This document shows, in pieces, positions 22,990 through 35,130 of a DNA stretch of 64,000 nucleotides. Below the pieces are notes generated by a model, which was given only the letters and a program-made list of their open reading frames with translations, made no database searches and had not been told where the DNA came from. Made by a program: the position numbers and the translations under genes. Source of the stretch: Rhynchospora pubera (Eukaryota > Streptophyta > Magnoliopsida > Poales > Cyperaceae); the NCBI GenBank assembly GCA_028095005.1, contig CM051459.1, positions 313,040,513 to 313,104,512 of the forward strand. The letters run 5' to 3'. The first letter of the stretch is position 1, and each line of letters begins with the position of its first letter.

Positions 22990-25440
22990 AAACTAAGGGA
23001 CTAGCTTTCTTTAACTTTTTTTGTAGTTTGATGGGCTCCACCTCCTCCAATGCTACAAATTTTGAATTGGATTGCCTTTACTCTACTCCTTATGACACTG
23101 ACTTCTCTTCTTTGATTGCTCCAATTTGAAAGAAGTGTGTGAAGTTATTTCTTCCTGGCCATCAAATAAATCTCCAGGTCCTGATGGCTTTATTGGTGAT
23201 TTCTTCAAAGCTTTTTAACGAAGAATTAGCTCCTGAGATCACTTCTACTCTCAATGTTGCCATGCATTCCTCCACTCTTCATCCTCAAAATTCTTTAATC
23301 GTTGCTCTCATACCTAAATCTGAGCATCATACTTCCACAGCTGATTTTAGGCCTATCAGCATCATTCATTCCTTGCAGAGAATCTTCTCCAAGATTTTAA
23401 CTCTTAGATTGACTCCCTTCATCTCTTCCCTCATTTCTAACAATCAGACTGGTTTCATGCAAGGAAGGGCCATCTCAGAGAACTTTCTTTATGCTCAATA
23501 GATACATCATTGCTCCAAAAACCAAAACTCCTCTTGCTATCTTTAAAGCTGATATACACAAAGCTTTTGACACCATTAGTTGGAGCTTCTTAGCTAGAGT
23601 TTTATCAGCTTTAGGGTTTCAGCAACCTTTCATCTCAATTGTTTTAGGTTGTGTTCTTCAAGGTGCTTCCAGAGTGTTGTCAATGGAATTGCTGACAAAC
23701 CAATAGTCTTGAGAAGAGGTGTGCGCCAAGGAGATCCGCTTTCTTCTTATCTCTTCATACTAGCTTTTGATTTCCTCTCGAGATAGGTGGCAAAACTGAA
23801 CTGCTTGCGTGTCATTCTTGTGCCCCTGTACAATATGTTTTCTTCCTTATTCCATGCTGATGATGCTATCTTTTTCTTCAAGCCAACTGTTCAACAAGCC
23901 ACTTTCATTAAAATTATGTTTCAAGTTTTTGGCAGTCGTTCTGGGCTAAATTTAAACTCAGACAAATCAGACTTGCTAACACTTTTCTGCCAAGCTGATA
24001 TTTCTCAATCCTTATCTACTATTCTGAACTGTAGAAATGCAACTTTTCCTCTAACCTATTTGGGTCTACCTCTCTCTGACAAGCCTCTGGTGAGAGCTGA
24101 CTATCAACAACTGATCTCTAGATTTCAACTCAAACTTCTAGGCTGGTCTTCATCTCTACTCTCTATTGCTGGTTATCAATGCTTGTCTTTCTTCTTTGCC
24201 AACCTATTTCATGACCGTCTTTAAGCTTCCTGCTTGGTTGATCAAAAAGTTAGATTCTTTGAGAAGAATTTTCTCTGGCATGGGGTCCATTCTGATAAAA
24301 GGAAATAAGTCATGATTTCCTGGAACTCTGTCATCAAACCAAAAAGAGTTGGGGGACTTGGAGTTTTAGATCTGAAAACATTCAATGAGGCCTTGCTAGC
24401 TAAATGGTTATGGAAATGGTCATCTCCAATTTCTTCTCTTTGGAAATCTTTGGTCTCCACACTTCAATCTTCTTCTCTTTCTCTATATCCTAATAACAGT
24501 AAAATCTCTTCAAACCTCAAACTTTTAACACACTACTTGGATGTAAGTTTGACTTTTCAACCTGAGCTCTTCTCTTTTTCTATTGATAAGTTCATCTCTA
24601 TTCATCAGTTTAGAGTCAGCTTTAATGCCACAGCTCCTCTTTTTTCACCTCTGCTCTACACCTCAGTTATTGTTTTGGACCAACTCTCCTCTCTACTATT
24701 GCTAGTGACTCCTTTACTAAATGGCTTGCTAGATACTGAAACTGATGGGGTTCTTTGGAAGTTGGAGAATAATACATGACTTTACTACACAAGCTCACTC
24801 TACAAACTCATTACCTGCCACCCTTGCCATTTTCACCTCTTTCATCTATTTGGAAGCTCAGGGTCCCACCAAGGTTCAAAATTTTTCTCTGGCTTATGTT
24901 TCAGAATAAAATTGCAACTTTGGACAATCTACAAAGGAGGGGTTGGAATTTACCAAATAGATGTGTTCTTTGTTGTTGTCAAAGTGAATCAGTTCATCAT
25001 CTCTTCAATTCATGTCTCTTCTTCAAATCCTTAAGGGATATGTTGTTGAATTGTCAAGATGTGAGCATCAGATTTTTTTGATTCTGCAACTCCATTACTT
25101 CACACTGCCATTCTACAAAATTCTACAATATCTGCTACTATCAGGGACTTATTTGCAATTATGTTTTTTGTAACTTAGAGGGAGAGATGCTGCAGAATTT
25201 TCTGAGATATTGCCAAGCAACCCTCTGATCTTCTTGCAGAAGTCCTCTTGGAATGAAAGTTCTTTGCAAAATAATCCTTCTTTCTCCTTTTCATGTATAT
25301 CTTCCCTGGACCCCTTTGGTGTACCTTTTTAATTTCCTTTCTTTTTACTTTACTTTCCTTTCTTACTAAACTTTTTGTAAAAACTTTTATTATTAATTCA
25401 ATTTAAGGCAGGGCCTTGACCCTTGCTTTTCTTCAAAAAA
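22990..25440 (+). pseudogene. L1-type LINE remnant: reverse transcriptase and zf-RVT
   Basis: A non-LTR retrotransposon, 5' truncated and broken by several frameshifts. Recognisable RT blocks follow in order: NKSPGPDGF (about 23165), LIPKSEHH...DFRPIS (about 23308-23360), TGFMQGR (about 23450), HKAFDTISW (about 23557), RRGVRQGDPLSSYLF (about 23715) and the active-site HADDAIFFF (about 23855). The connector domain follows (GGLGVLDLKTFNEALLAKWLW, about 24350), then a zf-RVT domain (PPRFKIFLW...CVLCC...VHHLF, about 24865-25010). The 3' end is a T-rich UTR and a short A-run at 25434-25440. No RNase H follows. It is inactive. Confidence 0.9.
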
Positions 25441-26927
25441 AGGTGGTATTACTGTTGACCACTAAAATTTTTCAAAAGATGCTCAAATCGATGAAAATGC
25501 GACAAAATGACACAACGTTCATAAAATTATTAAAAATATTTCAATGGTCTAAAAAAAATTTAGCATTATTGAATTCTTTGTAATTTTCTGAGCATATCCA
25601 TGAAATTTTATGCGAAAATGATTTTGGGAACATCTTCAAATAATTAAAACAAGAAATCATTTATTGCTGAAATTCGATAAATGGACCTGTCCATTTTCTA
25701 AAGTAATGGAGAGGAAATAAATTCGGAAATGGCTGAAGAAGCGTGAAGAAGAGGCTCTTGGGCTGTGCATTTTAATTTTTAAAAGAAGGGGGTTATGATA
25801 ACTATCTCCAGAACCGCCTCTCCCAAGTCTGGAGGCTTTTAAATACCCCAGAAGTTGCATCTCAAAAAAAAAAGGAGAGAGAGAAAAAAAGGTGTGGTTG
25901 TTTATTTTTCCAAAAAAAAAGAGAGAAAATTCTGTAAAATAAAAAAATAGAGAGAAGGCTTAAAGAGATTGTAAGAAAGGTATATCAAGGTTTGTAATTT
26001 GTTTTATTGAAAGCAATTGCAATTGTGTTGTTAATTCATTGTCCTTAATTTTTATTGTTTTATCTATTTGAAATATTTTCTTCTTTCTTTCTTGTGAATA
26101 AAATCTGAAATTAAGCATGAAAATTTGATGATCAAAATAATTTCAGTTTTATTACCGTGTTTAAACTGTTCATAATAGTTTAAATATGGTAAAACATGTT
26201 ATTAAAAGTGATAATTAATTTGTTGTTTGGTTATTACCATGTTTGGACTGCGCTAAGCACGGGAAGAACATGTGTAATGGTTCAAAATCTGTTCAATGGA
26301 TCCTTAGCCCAGCTTTGGTCGTCCTTGATCAGATCAATAACTCAATTACAAAGAAAACTAGAAAGAAATGCTGCCAAAATTATACCAAAATTTGATCGGA
26401 CACAAAAATATTATTTTCTCTAAAATGGTTGAAGAAAATTGATTGAAAATTGTACTGAAGATAAAGCAAGTTGAAACACACATTCTGTAAAAAAATTCAA
26501 GACAAAAGGATGGAAAGATTAATTTTTATGAATTTTGAAAAACTAACAAAAAGATGAAAATTCCAAAACCATCTCAGAAAACTTTCATAAAATTAAAATT
26601 CAAAACCGCAACCAAAAGGATGTTTAAAAATTATACAAAAATTAAATCAAGTCCCTCTGAATGTCTATTTTCAAATCTGAAAATCCTCTCTGAGTCTTCT
26701 TTCAAATGATTCTGGTTTCTTAATTTTTGGTGAAACAGAGAGACTCTTTTCTAATTTTGAACTGATTAGTGGTCTGGTGGGTCCTGTCCAGAAAATTTAT
26801 AAATTGTCCAAATGTCAAAATGTATTAGAATTCACAGAAAATTCGAAAACCTCAAATGAAATGTCTAAAAGCTCAGAAAATTCTAAAGATTTCAGTTTCA
26901 CTGATCATTTAATGTCAAAATCATCTA

Positions 26928-27158
26928 GGTTGTGTTTAGATGCAACGGAATAAGCCGTGAATAGGATATAAGAATAAGGAATTTTGGTTTGTGTACTTAT
27001 CCTTATTCCTTATTCTTATACTATGGTTTTGTTAGTATAGGAATAAGGGCCCAAATTCCTTATTCTTATGCCGTTTGTTTTGCACAAGAATAAGAATAAG
27101 CACGCAAATCAAAATTTCTTATTCCTATTCCCTATTCCTGGCCTATCCAAACACACCC
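26928..27158. mobile_element. Tourist-like MITE (231 bp) with TSD CTA
   Basis: Terminal repeats GGTTGTGTTTAGAT and the complement of ATCCAAACACACCC are flanked by CTA on both sides (26925-26927 and 27159-27161). The interior consists of AATAAGAATAAGG-like phrases in both orientations and has no coding capacity. The three-base duplication and TGTTTGG ends fit the PIF/Harbinger group. Confidence 0.75.
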
Positions 27159-27284
27159 CTAAAGATTGGCCAAATCCGACTTTGATCATTTTCATCATAA
27201 TGCATCCTGTGAAATTCAAATTAAATTGAAATTTATTTAGAAATTCTAAGAGTCCACAAGACCAAAATGAAATTGTTCGGCTTC

Positions 27285-27570
27285 AATGTTTGAAATTTAT
27301 GGTAAAATTCTGATTTGAGTTATTAACTCAAATTGACACAAATACAAAGCAAACCAAATTAAATTTCGATTTGAGTATAAGTTGACTCAAATTGTGTCAA
27401 ATCCAAATCAAAACTAACTTGAGTATCAAATACACTCAAGTTATCTAGAATTTAGTTTGAGGCTCCAAATCGTCCCGAACTAACATAATTTGAATCCAAA
27501 TTGATTCAAATTAACAAAAATGAAATCAAATTATAATTTGAGTTCAAATTAACTCAAGTTATACCTAGAA
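27285..27570 (+). repeat. Degenerate tandem zone of TTTGAGT / AACTCAAATT phrases
   Basis: About ten imperfect units, 20-30 bases apart, of TGAGTxxxxxTxAACTCAAATT type. It sits in the same relative place in this LTR as the GACACAAAGTC minisatellite in the giant LTRs. Confidence 0.6.
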
Positions 27571-28139
27571 CAAGTGCCAAATAAAATCAGAAGCGGTCTA
27601 ACTGGACCAAAACCCCAGTTTGATCATAAGTTTCCCTCGTCACCTGGATCAGCGGCCCGCTTTGTATTCAACGTGCAAGTTGCAAAGTTATTGTGCCTGA
27701 GTGACCAATGCGGTTATACTCTTGATCCTAACTTTGCGAACTCTTTGTTTCTGAGTCAACAATATGCTCTGTACTTAGATCCTGATACTTCATAGGATTC
27801 GAGAACAAATAACTCAAATCCTAAATCAATGTCAAAAATGAGAACAAATATCTCAACTCCAAAATAAAACGGTATTTGATCGACTAATGGACTGCTTGGT
27901 AAATTACCATTATGGTTCAAGTTGGGTTTAAAATTTAAAATCTTAACTTACCATAAAAATCTCATAAACAAATTTCACATGCTTAATCACCCAACAAGTT
28001 GCATTTCACAACTCTTTTAGCCTAGACATATAATTCTTTGAATCCTTTAATCAGAGGTTCTCGTGGTCATTCCCGAGGTAATAAACAGTAGGGGGCTTGC
28101 GCCAAAGTAGTGTGACCAAATTTAACCTCTCAAACAACA

Positions 28140-29062
28140 AAAAAATGAACATAAAGAGGCTCCCCTAAATATTTGGCTTATAGGACCGGGGGTAAACTTG
28201 GTATTTAGGTCACATTGGTTACCATACCGTTAGTTGTACCACTAGAGGTACAAACCTTTGGACTCACAATTTGGTTTCCTAAGTTTGCATTCCAACGAGA
28301 TATGTCCATTTTGACAACAATAGTTACAAAATGCATTGGTTGGTTTAGTTATGGTAGAACCCTTGACAAAATGAGAATAGTAATGGGCTCTAAGGTATTC
28401 GACCTTCTTTTTAGGATCATTGGATGAGGCATTAAAATCCTTTTTGCGATCCTTTTGGAAATGTTGGGAAACATTCTTTTGATGCTTATTGGATTGAGCG
28501 TTGTGGTTTTGTGAAAGATGTTGCTCTTTAAATTCATAAAACCATCCATCGGGTCCTCTAAAATAAATTTTATTGGATGCGTTTGGAACAAAAACCTTCT
28601 TTTCTTGATTTTGCAAATTCTTTTTGTTTTGCACTCTAGTGTTTCTAGGTTTCCTTTGGTACATATGTGCATTATCACGAGAATTCCTATGTTTTTTAAA
28701 TTGTGTGTTTTGTGCAACTTGTTTCCCATTATTGTGTGACAAATTCTTTTTCTTGGTTTGATAAGGCTTTTGGTAACCAAGACCGGACTTGTCATGAGGT
28801 TTTGACCATTGAAAAGGTTCTTCAAATCCACTTTAGGGGCTTGAGCTAAAACCGATTTTTCAAGTTGTTTTTCAAACTCCTTCATTTTAGTCTCATACTC
28901 ACCCATCTTAGAAGTAAGCTCATCTACTTTTAGGGTTTCTATGGTATCGTCTTTCCTAACCAAGGCATCATGGGTGGCATCAACAATAGAGTTCAACCTA
29001 TCACAATCAACACATTTGGTTGAACTAGTTTGTTCATCAATTTTAGCCTCATACTCACCCAT
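28140..29062 (-). pseudogene. Ty1/copia gag fragment with zinc knuckle
   Basis: Read on the minus strand, an N-terminal acidic coiled-coil segment (ETLKVDELTSKMGEYETKM, ending near 28860) leads, with one frame change near 28800, into a basic Asn/Lys/Gln-rich region. A CX2CX4HX4C zinc knuckle (CNYCCQNGHISLEC, about 28285-28326) follows. Soon afterwards the frame is broken by stops. The order (coil, basic spacer, knuckle) fits gag of plant Ty1/copia elements, with a Sirevirus-like feel. Protease, integrase, RT and LTRs are not attached. Confidence 0.75.
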
Positions 29063-32000
29063 CCGTGTTTCATGTTTTATTTAATGACAATGATAAATCT
29101 AAAATCGTCCACAATCTTAATAATTAATAAGAAACATTAATTATAAAAAAGATTAGAAATTACATTATTTGTATCTTATATACGTAATTACCATGTATAA
29201 TCCAATCTTTTTTAATAAACAATATATGAATCTTAATTTGGACAGTATAAAGAGTTTAAATGTGGATTATTGTGATGAAATTACTTAAATTTAATTATTT
29301 TATCATATTTTCACTTTGTATGCGTAATTACCATGTATAATCCAATCTTATTGAATAAATAAGATTGTGGATCCCTATGTTTCATGTTTTATTAAATGAC
29401 AATAATAAATCTAAATCATTCATAATCGATAATTAACAAGAAACATTAATTATAAAAAAATTAGTACGTAAATTAAGTACTAATTAAGTTATACAAATCA
29501 TAGGTAAGGATTTACCAACTTAATTGCATATGTGTATGTTACTGGAATATAGCATATGATTTGATCCAATGAAATAAATATATGGATTGTACGTGTTATG
29601 TGTCATTATTTATTTCATATGAGTTTAATTCTGGGTTTAAAGATGGCTCAGCTTTTTCACATGATGATATGTTCAAGAAATATTGTGTAATGTTGTTTCT
29701 TGATAAAGGCTGCTATACAGACTTTATTTATATTCTCTTGAATTGTGCGAGAAAAAATTGTTTATCACGAAAATTGTATGTCCCTCAATAGTATATCTAA
29801 TAAGTGATGATATCTATTGGACCCCTTGAGGTTTGATAGTACTAATGAAGTGGAAGTTGAATTACCTCCAATATAAGATGGGAATGAAATAATTTTGTTA
29901 TTTATTGAAATGGTTGATGTGTTTTGTTTGTGCTTTGTTAGTTTGTTGTATTGTAATCATTTTTTTCACTATCCAGATCCGCACCAGATGGAAGTGGTTT
30001 TTTAAGGGACTTTTAAGTTTATTAATCACTTCATTAATATGAATGCATATCCTATATATGAAAAAGTAATCTTTAATTAATGAGATGCTCTTAATTGTTT
30101 GCTTAATGTTAATGACATGATATGCACACAATTAGTTAATGATCTAATTACTAACTAAGGATTAAACAATACCTAAGACATCCACATCAGTCATAAAAAG
30201 ACATCCACACTTGGAAAAGTCAGAGGCAGAGCGACTACTCCTCAGAATGATCGATGGAGTCCTGACTAGTTCCTTCAGTCTTGTGCTCAAGGTAGAAGTT
30301 GTCCACTTGTCTGGAGAAGTCTTGTGATGCACCCGACGAAAGAAACTCACGTCAAAAATCTATTCTAACGATCTACCCGTTCTGGTTTTTGGTTCACTAA
30401 ACCATACTTGGAGACTGGAGATTTATTAAGGAACTTAAAGTCTGATCTAAGGAAAGTTGGACTTAGGATTTTTGAAAATGGATTCTGTTTTAAAATATAT
30501 TATTATATTAAAAGAAGTATTTTATAAAATTTTGATAGAATTCTATTTAGAAAACATTGTGAAAGAAGATGTTCTGATGAGTTCCTACAATCCAAGCTAT
30601 GGTTTAAGTTGTTGACAACTTTAATTTGTTTTAGAAAACATTTAATATATACATTTTCTAATTAAAGGATGTTTGTGAAAGTAAAACACTTTTATTGTTA
30701 AAGTTATAAAACATAAGTTTATTTTTATAGAAATGTTCACACTAATATTTTCCTTCCAATACTTAGAATTTTAATAGTATGTATAAAATCAAATATTAAT
30801 GTGATATCAATTTTTCTTACCTAAAAAATATATTACTAAACTGACTTCTACAGAAACAATTTAAAATTATATCAATTAGATTAAGTTCATATTGCATAAC
30901 TTAAAAAATTTAAGATATTCAAAAGTTATTATTTAGGTGTTTTGGTGTTTTACTGACTTTACTTTTAAATTAATTATTTTACAAATACTTATATCAACCT
31001 TAATAACGTGTATTTTGTTATTCAAAATTTAATACTTAAAATTAACCATTTTGCAGCATCAACTAATGTTTTTTTTAGACTTTACTAGCAGCAATGTCCG
31101 CTCAATGTGCGGGTGGACTTTAATCTATTTGATTGTGGGTTGTTCACAACTTGATGAATTATTGCCGAAATTGTAGAAGTCCAGTGATATTCTTGAAATT
31201 CCAGATCATTGAGATACATGTAAATCATGTATCATTGGACATTATAGTATGCATATTTTTTGCATATTTAATCATAGAATATGAAAAATTATATTTTCTT
31301 ATATATCCCAATGCTAAATAGACATACACTAAATCATGCCAAATATTGCTACATAAACGCCCGCCTAATGTGTGGGCATAATAAATAAATTAAACGATAA
31401 TTTTAATATATAAACAACTTAAAAAAATAATTTAATTTATTGTAGACTTTTTTTTTGGAGAGACCAAACAATTGGGATATGACTAATTGTATGGAAATCA
31501 ATGTTTTTTTTTAATTTATTAAAAATCAGAACGTGCCATGAGTGTGAAAATTAATATTTCTTGTTACTGTTATTTGTCTAATAACTAATAAAAGGACAAC
31601 TTTCCAAATTTAGGAGATTTTAATAAGTAGAGATATTGTAGGCATAGTTGGCATGTTAAAATCGTGCTATTCCAAATATATGGTGGAATTGGCGCCTGCC
31701 CCCAATATCACGATTCCATTATTTATATGTTTCCCTATATATTTTCAGCAACTTAATTAAGTGATAGAGAAAAACGTTCAAACAACATATTTAAGAGTTA
31801 ATACGTTTTCAATTAATTTTGCATTACCAAATAAATAGATATATATTATAGAAGGCAATAGTTATATTTTGCATTTAATAAAAAGCACACAAAATTAATA
31901 CATACTGTAGTAATAATAATAATGGCACATATTGGTCAACTTATCATAAAAGTTAAGGAATTGTGTTGGCTTATTTCGTTTTATTTATGCTTATTTAATT

Positions 32001-35000
32001 TCCGTGCAGACTAAGTGAAGCAAAGCAAATATGTCATACTATTCAAGCTTATCTGTAAATCACAACTTGGGTTTTTACAATAATTTTAAGGTTGTGTATC
32101 ATTTTTTCTCCTAAAAGAATATATAGTTTCTCACTGCATAAAATATACTATATATTATATATTAATAAATAAATGATTATATGATTATATGATTATATGA
32201 TAATAAATAAATGATTATATGATTAACTTTCAAAATTTTTTAAAGATGCCAATAATAGCATGCGTGCACTTCTCAAATTACCAAAAATTGGTTTTACTGC
32301 AAGGGAAGGTTAGCAAGATTTAAGAGGAAGAAGCCAAAAATTTAACTTCAAGAAATTGCATTTTGATGGAAGGCAACGACAGAAAAATAAAAACAATAAA
32401 ATTGACATTTGTACGGAAGTAAAGGCAGTATTTTTTTTAAGTACAGCAGAAATTTAGGACATGTATATTTATTTTTTCCACTTAAAAAGACGTATCAAAA
32501 AGATAAAAAAAATCAGCATCTTTGTTGGGAAGCCGGAAGTGGAGATTGAAAAATAGCTTTAAAGACAAATTCTCAATTGGAATATTGAAGTATTACAGAG
32601 GCAAGATACGCATACCTTTTTATTCACTATACAATAATTAGTGCCAAATGAAAATGTAAGCAATTCTTTTAATATTACTTACCATTCCATATATTACATT
32701 TCTTTATCAAATACCGGGATCTGAGTGTAAAACTATCATCAACTAAGTTTGCAGCAAAAACAATAAAAATAAGACTTAAAATTCACAAGTTACACAGCCT
32801 TTTTCCCATAAAATTATCACCCTTGTAGAATTCGACTTTACTTCTATTGAGAAATAATAAAAAAAATGGATTTAACTTATTAATTTCTAAAAAATCTAAC
32901 AATAATCTTTTGTATGCCACTACCTAGCTTGTCAAAATAATAATAATAATAATAATAATCTTATGTATGCCTTTGGTTTGGATTGGTTCTACTCGGCCAT
33001 ACCTTATGTTGCCTTGGCATTCCATTTCTATTTTTCTTCTTTACTCAACTACTACAAAACAAAACCGATACTCTCAACAATAACTCAGAAATTTGCTTCA
33101 ATTTAATTCTATTTTATTCATTTGACCCAGTTTGCCTTCCATTTAACGGTGATGATAGAATACATTGTGTCAGGACGTTCAACAGGCAAATGCTTCCTTT
33201 GCTTCTATATTGGAATAATATAATAGAACATATATTATCAGGCTTTTAAATTAATTTCAAGTATTATTATTAGTACCATATATAAGTTCATAATGAGAAT
33301 TTCAATAGAATGAAAGAAGCTGGCTTCTTAGGCTTTGCTTGGATCATTCTCATCCTTTTGGTTCCTCTTCAATCAATTTTCCTTAGTTTTCTGATTCAAC
33401 AAAAAATTATAAAATGTAAATACACAAATCTAATTGAGTAATTAATTCAATTAATATTAAAATAATACTGGTACGGTGGTACCTTTATAATGTTCTTACT
33501 TTCCTCATATTTCTTATAAGCAATTAAAGGCTTCCTGCTTTAGCAATTTGTTCTGGTCTTTCTTTTTCAAGAGCGATTACCTAAATTACAAAAGAAAATG
33601 CACCCATATAGTATCATTCCAGATCAGTTGAATTAATTATTGTGGAAAATATTTGAAGGTCTTTCCCTCCAGATTTTTCTGATTGAAAATTTTCATTTGT
33701 TGTTTGTATTCTTTCCTTCCAGCTTTTTCTGATCGTAAATCTTCATTTGTTGTTTATATTCTTCATTTTGTTTTTTTTATTGGATACAAAATTAAATCCC
33801 TTGTGCGAGTTAAAATGCACAATAAATTAAAAGTTATGAAACTGGATGAGTTTACCTACTAATGGATTCCAACTTGACTGGTAGGTTGATGCTATTGCAG
33901 CAGTCTTGCAATATCTTCATCCTCAAAGCATTTAAAAAGAAACTAATAAGAAAAGTGAAAAAATATGAGATAAATCATCTTCCAAAGTTTTATAAAGTAT
34001 TGCAGAATCTCCCATTCGCTAATTCTCCTTTATCACTTTATTGTTGTTATTTAATTTTGTGCTATTGAAGCACACTTACTTAGTAATTTATTCCCAAATA
34101 ATAAAAAATCTAAAGAGAAGATAATAATTACCCAAATGAAAACTCTTGCTGACATAAGGTAATTAAATTAAGACATTGTTGTAATAACCAATTAAGATTT
34201 TGAGATCGAATATAAATGAAAGGGAGATTACCAAAAGGACTATTTGTTTATGAAAGCATAGCATAAAATAAAAAATTCGGAAGTGAGATTGAGACTCTTT
34301 ATACCTTTCTAATTCGTAACAATTCGAATCAATTTGGTTTAATGAAACGGTAGTCTATAGGTATCTGAATAAATATCAAGAGAAATAAAAAAATCGTACT
34401 CAAAAATACAAATCAAGTAGTAGAATTCATTGCCATCTTTTAAAATTACAAGCAAGAGCACACGAAAGAAAAGGAAAAAAAACAGAGGATTTAATGGCAG
34501 CAATATACAACCCTTGTCTGAAGATATTGAAAACTCCAGAACAAAAATTGGAACTCCAAGCTTCAAATTTGATGAAAGTCTTCTGATCTTGGACCCTTCC
34601 TGCATGCTCGTAAAAGATAATAACAGAAATAATCCTAAGAAATTTCAACAAATCGATTCAAAAATTTCTGCTAGGTAAAAGACAAAGGCAACCTTAGCAC
34701 TTTGACTGGGGAAGACAAAATGAAACGTAAATGAAACTAATAGCAATTTGAAGCTTAGCACTACCTTAGCACTTTATTAACCTTAACAGCAGCGGGAACT
34801 GAAGAGGACACGAAGTTCTGCAATTTGACTGGGGAAGGAGGAAATTCTTTTTTTATGCGAGCGGCAAAATGAAACTTTGAGGAAATTGAAAACCCCAGCC
34901 GTAAATCCTTTCTTTAATTGAGAAGAGATACGGATCTTATTGATAGAATGAGGAAATTGCTAAAGGGGAGAGACGTAAATGCTTTCCTTTCTGAGTTTTA

Positions 35001-35125
35001 GTACAAATTTGGTCTTTCCTGCAAAAATTTGAAAGATTTTTGGAAAGAGAGCGTAGAGAATCGAACTCGCCAACAACGTTTTTAACCCAGCGCAATTCCT
35101 CTCCGCCAGCGAAAGCTAACATGTC
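29063..35125. other. AT-rich intergenic DNA with local repeats, no recognised gene
   Basis: A TGTTTCATGTTTTATT(T/A)AATGACAAT block at about 29068 recurs at about 29378, with GTAATTACCATGTATAATCC shared at 29185 and 29320. Short AT repeats are at 32165-32225 and an AAT run at 32936-32960. A 50-base duplication (TTTTTCTGAT...TTTCATTTGTTGTTT) spans 33660-33765. CCGCTCAATGTGCGGG at 31097 and CCCGCCTAATGTGTGGGC at 31357 are near-palindromic phrases of the kind often seen at ends of small plant repeats. Minus-strand 30350-30162 and 35122-34937 are short open frames that I do not recognise. Confidence 0.5.
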
Positions 35126-35130
35126 TATAC

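Larger units (their letters stand above)
25453..28108 (+). mobile_element. Diverged LTR related to the giant Tat family
   Basis: It starts TGTTGACCACTAAA, comparable with TGTTTGCCTCTAAA of the giant LTRs. Near its end it has GAGGTAATAAACAGTAGGGGGCTTGCGCC-type sequence (28072-28104, broken by small differences) matching the segment at 17530-17560. Between these the order is parallel: a 'GGACxxxTCCATTTT' phrase, a purine-rich GAGAGA leader, an AAGCACGGG phrase, a low-complexity repeat zone, and two TATGCTCTGTACT-like phrases. The terminal CA and the far flank are lost. No gag or pol is attached, so it is a solo or truncated LTR. Confidence 0.6.

Noticed and set aside
29582..29791. Small plus-strand ORF in AT-rich DNA
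   Set aside because: No recognisable motif, no conserved neighbour and composition like its surroundings.
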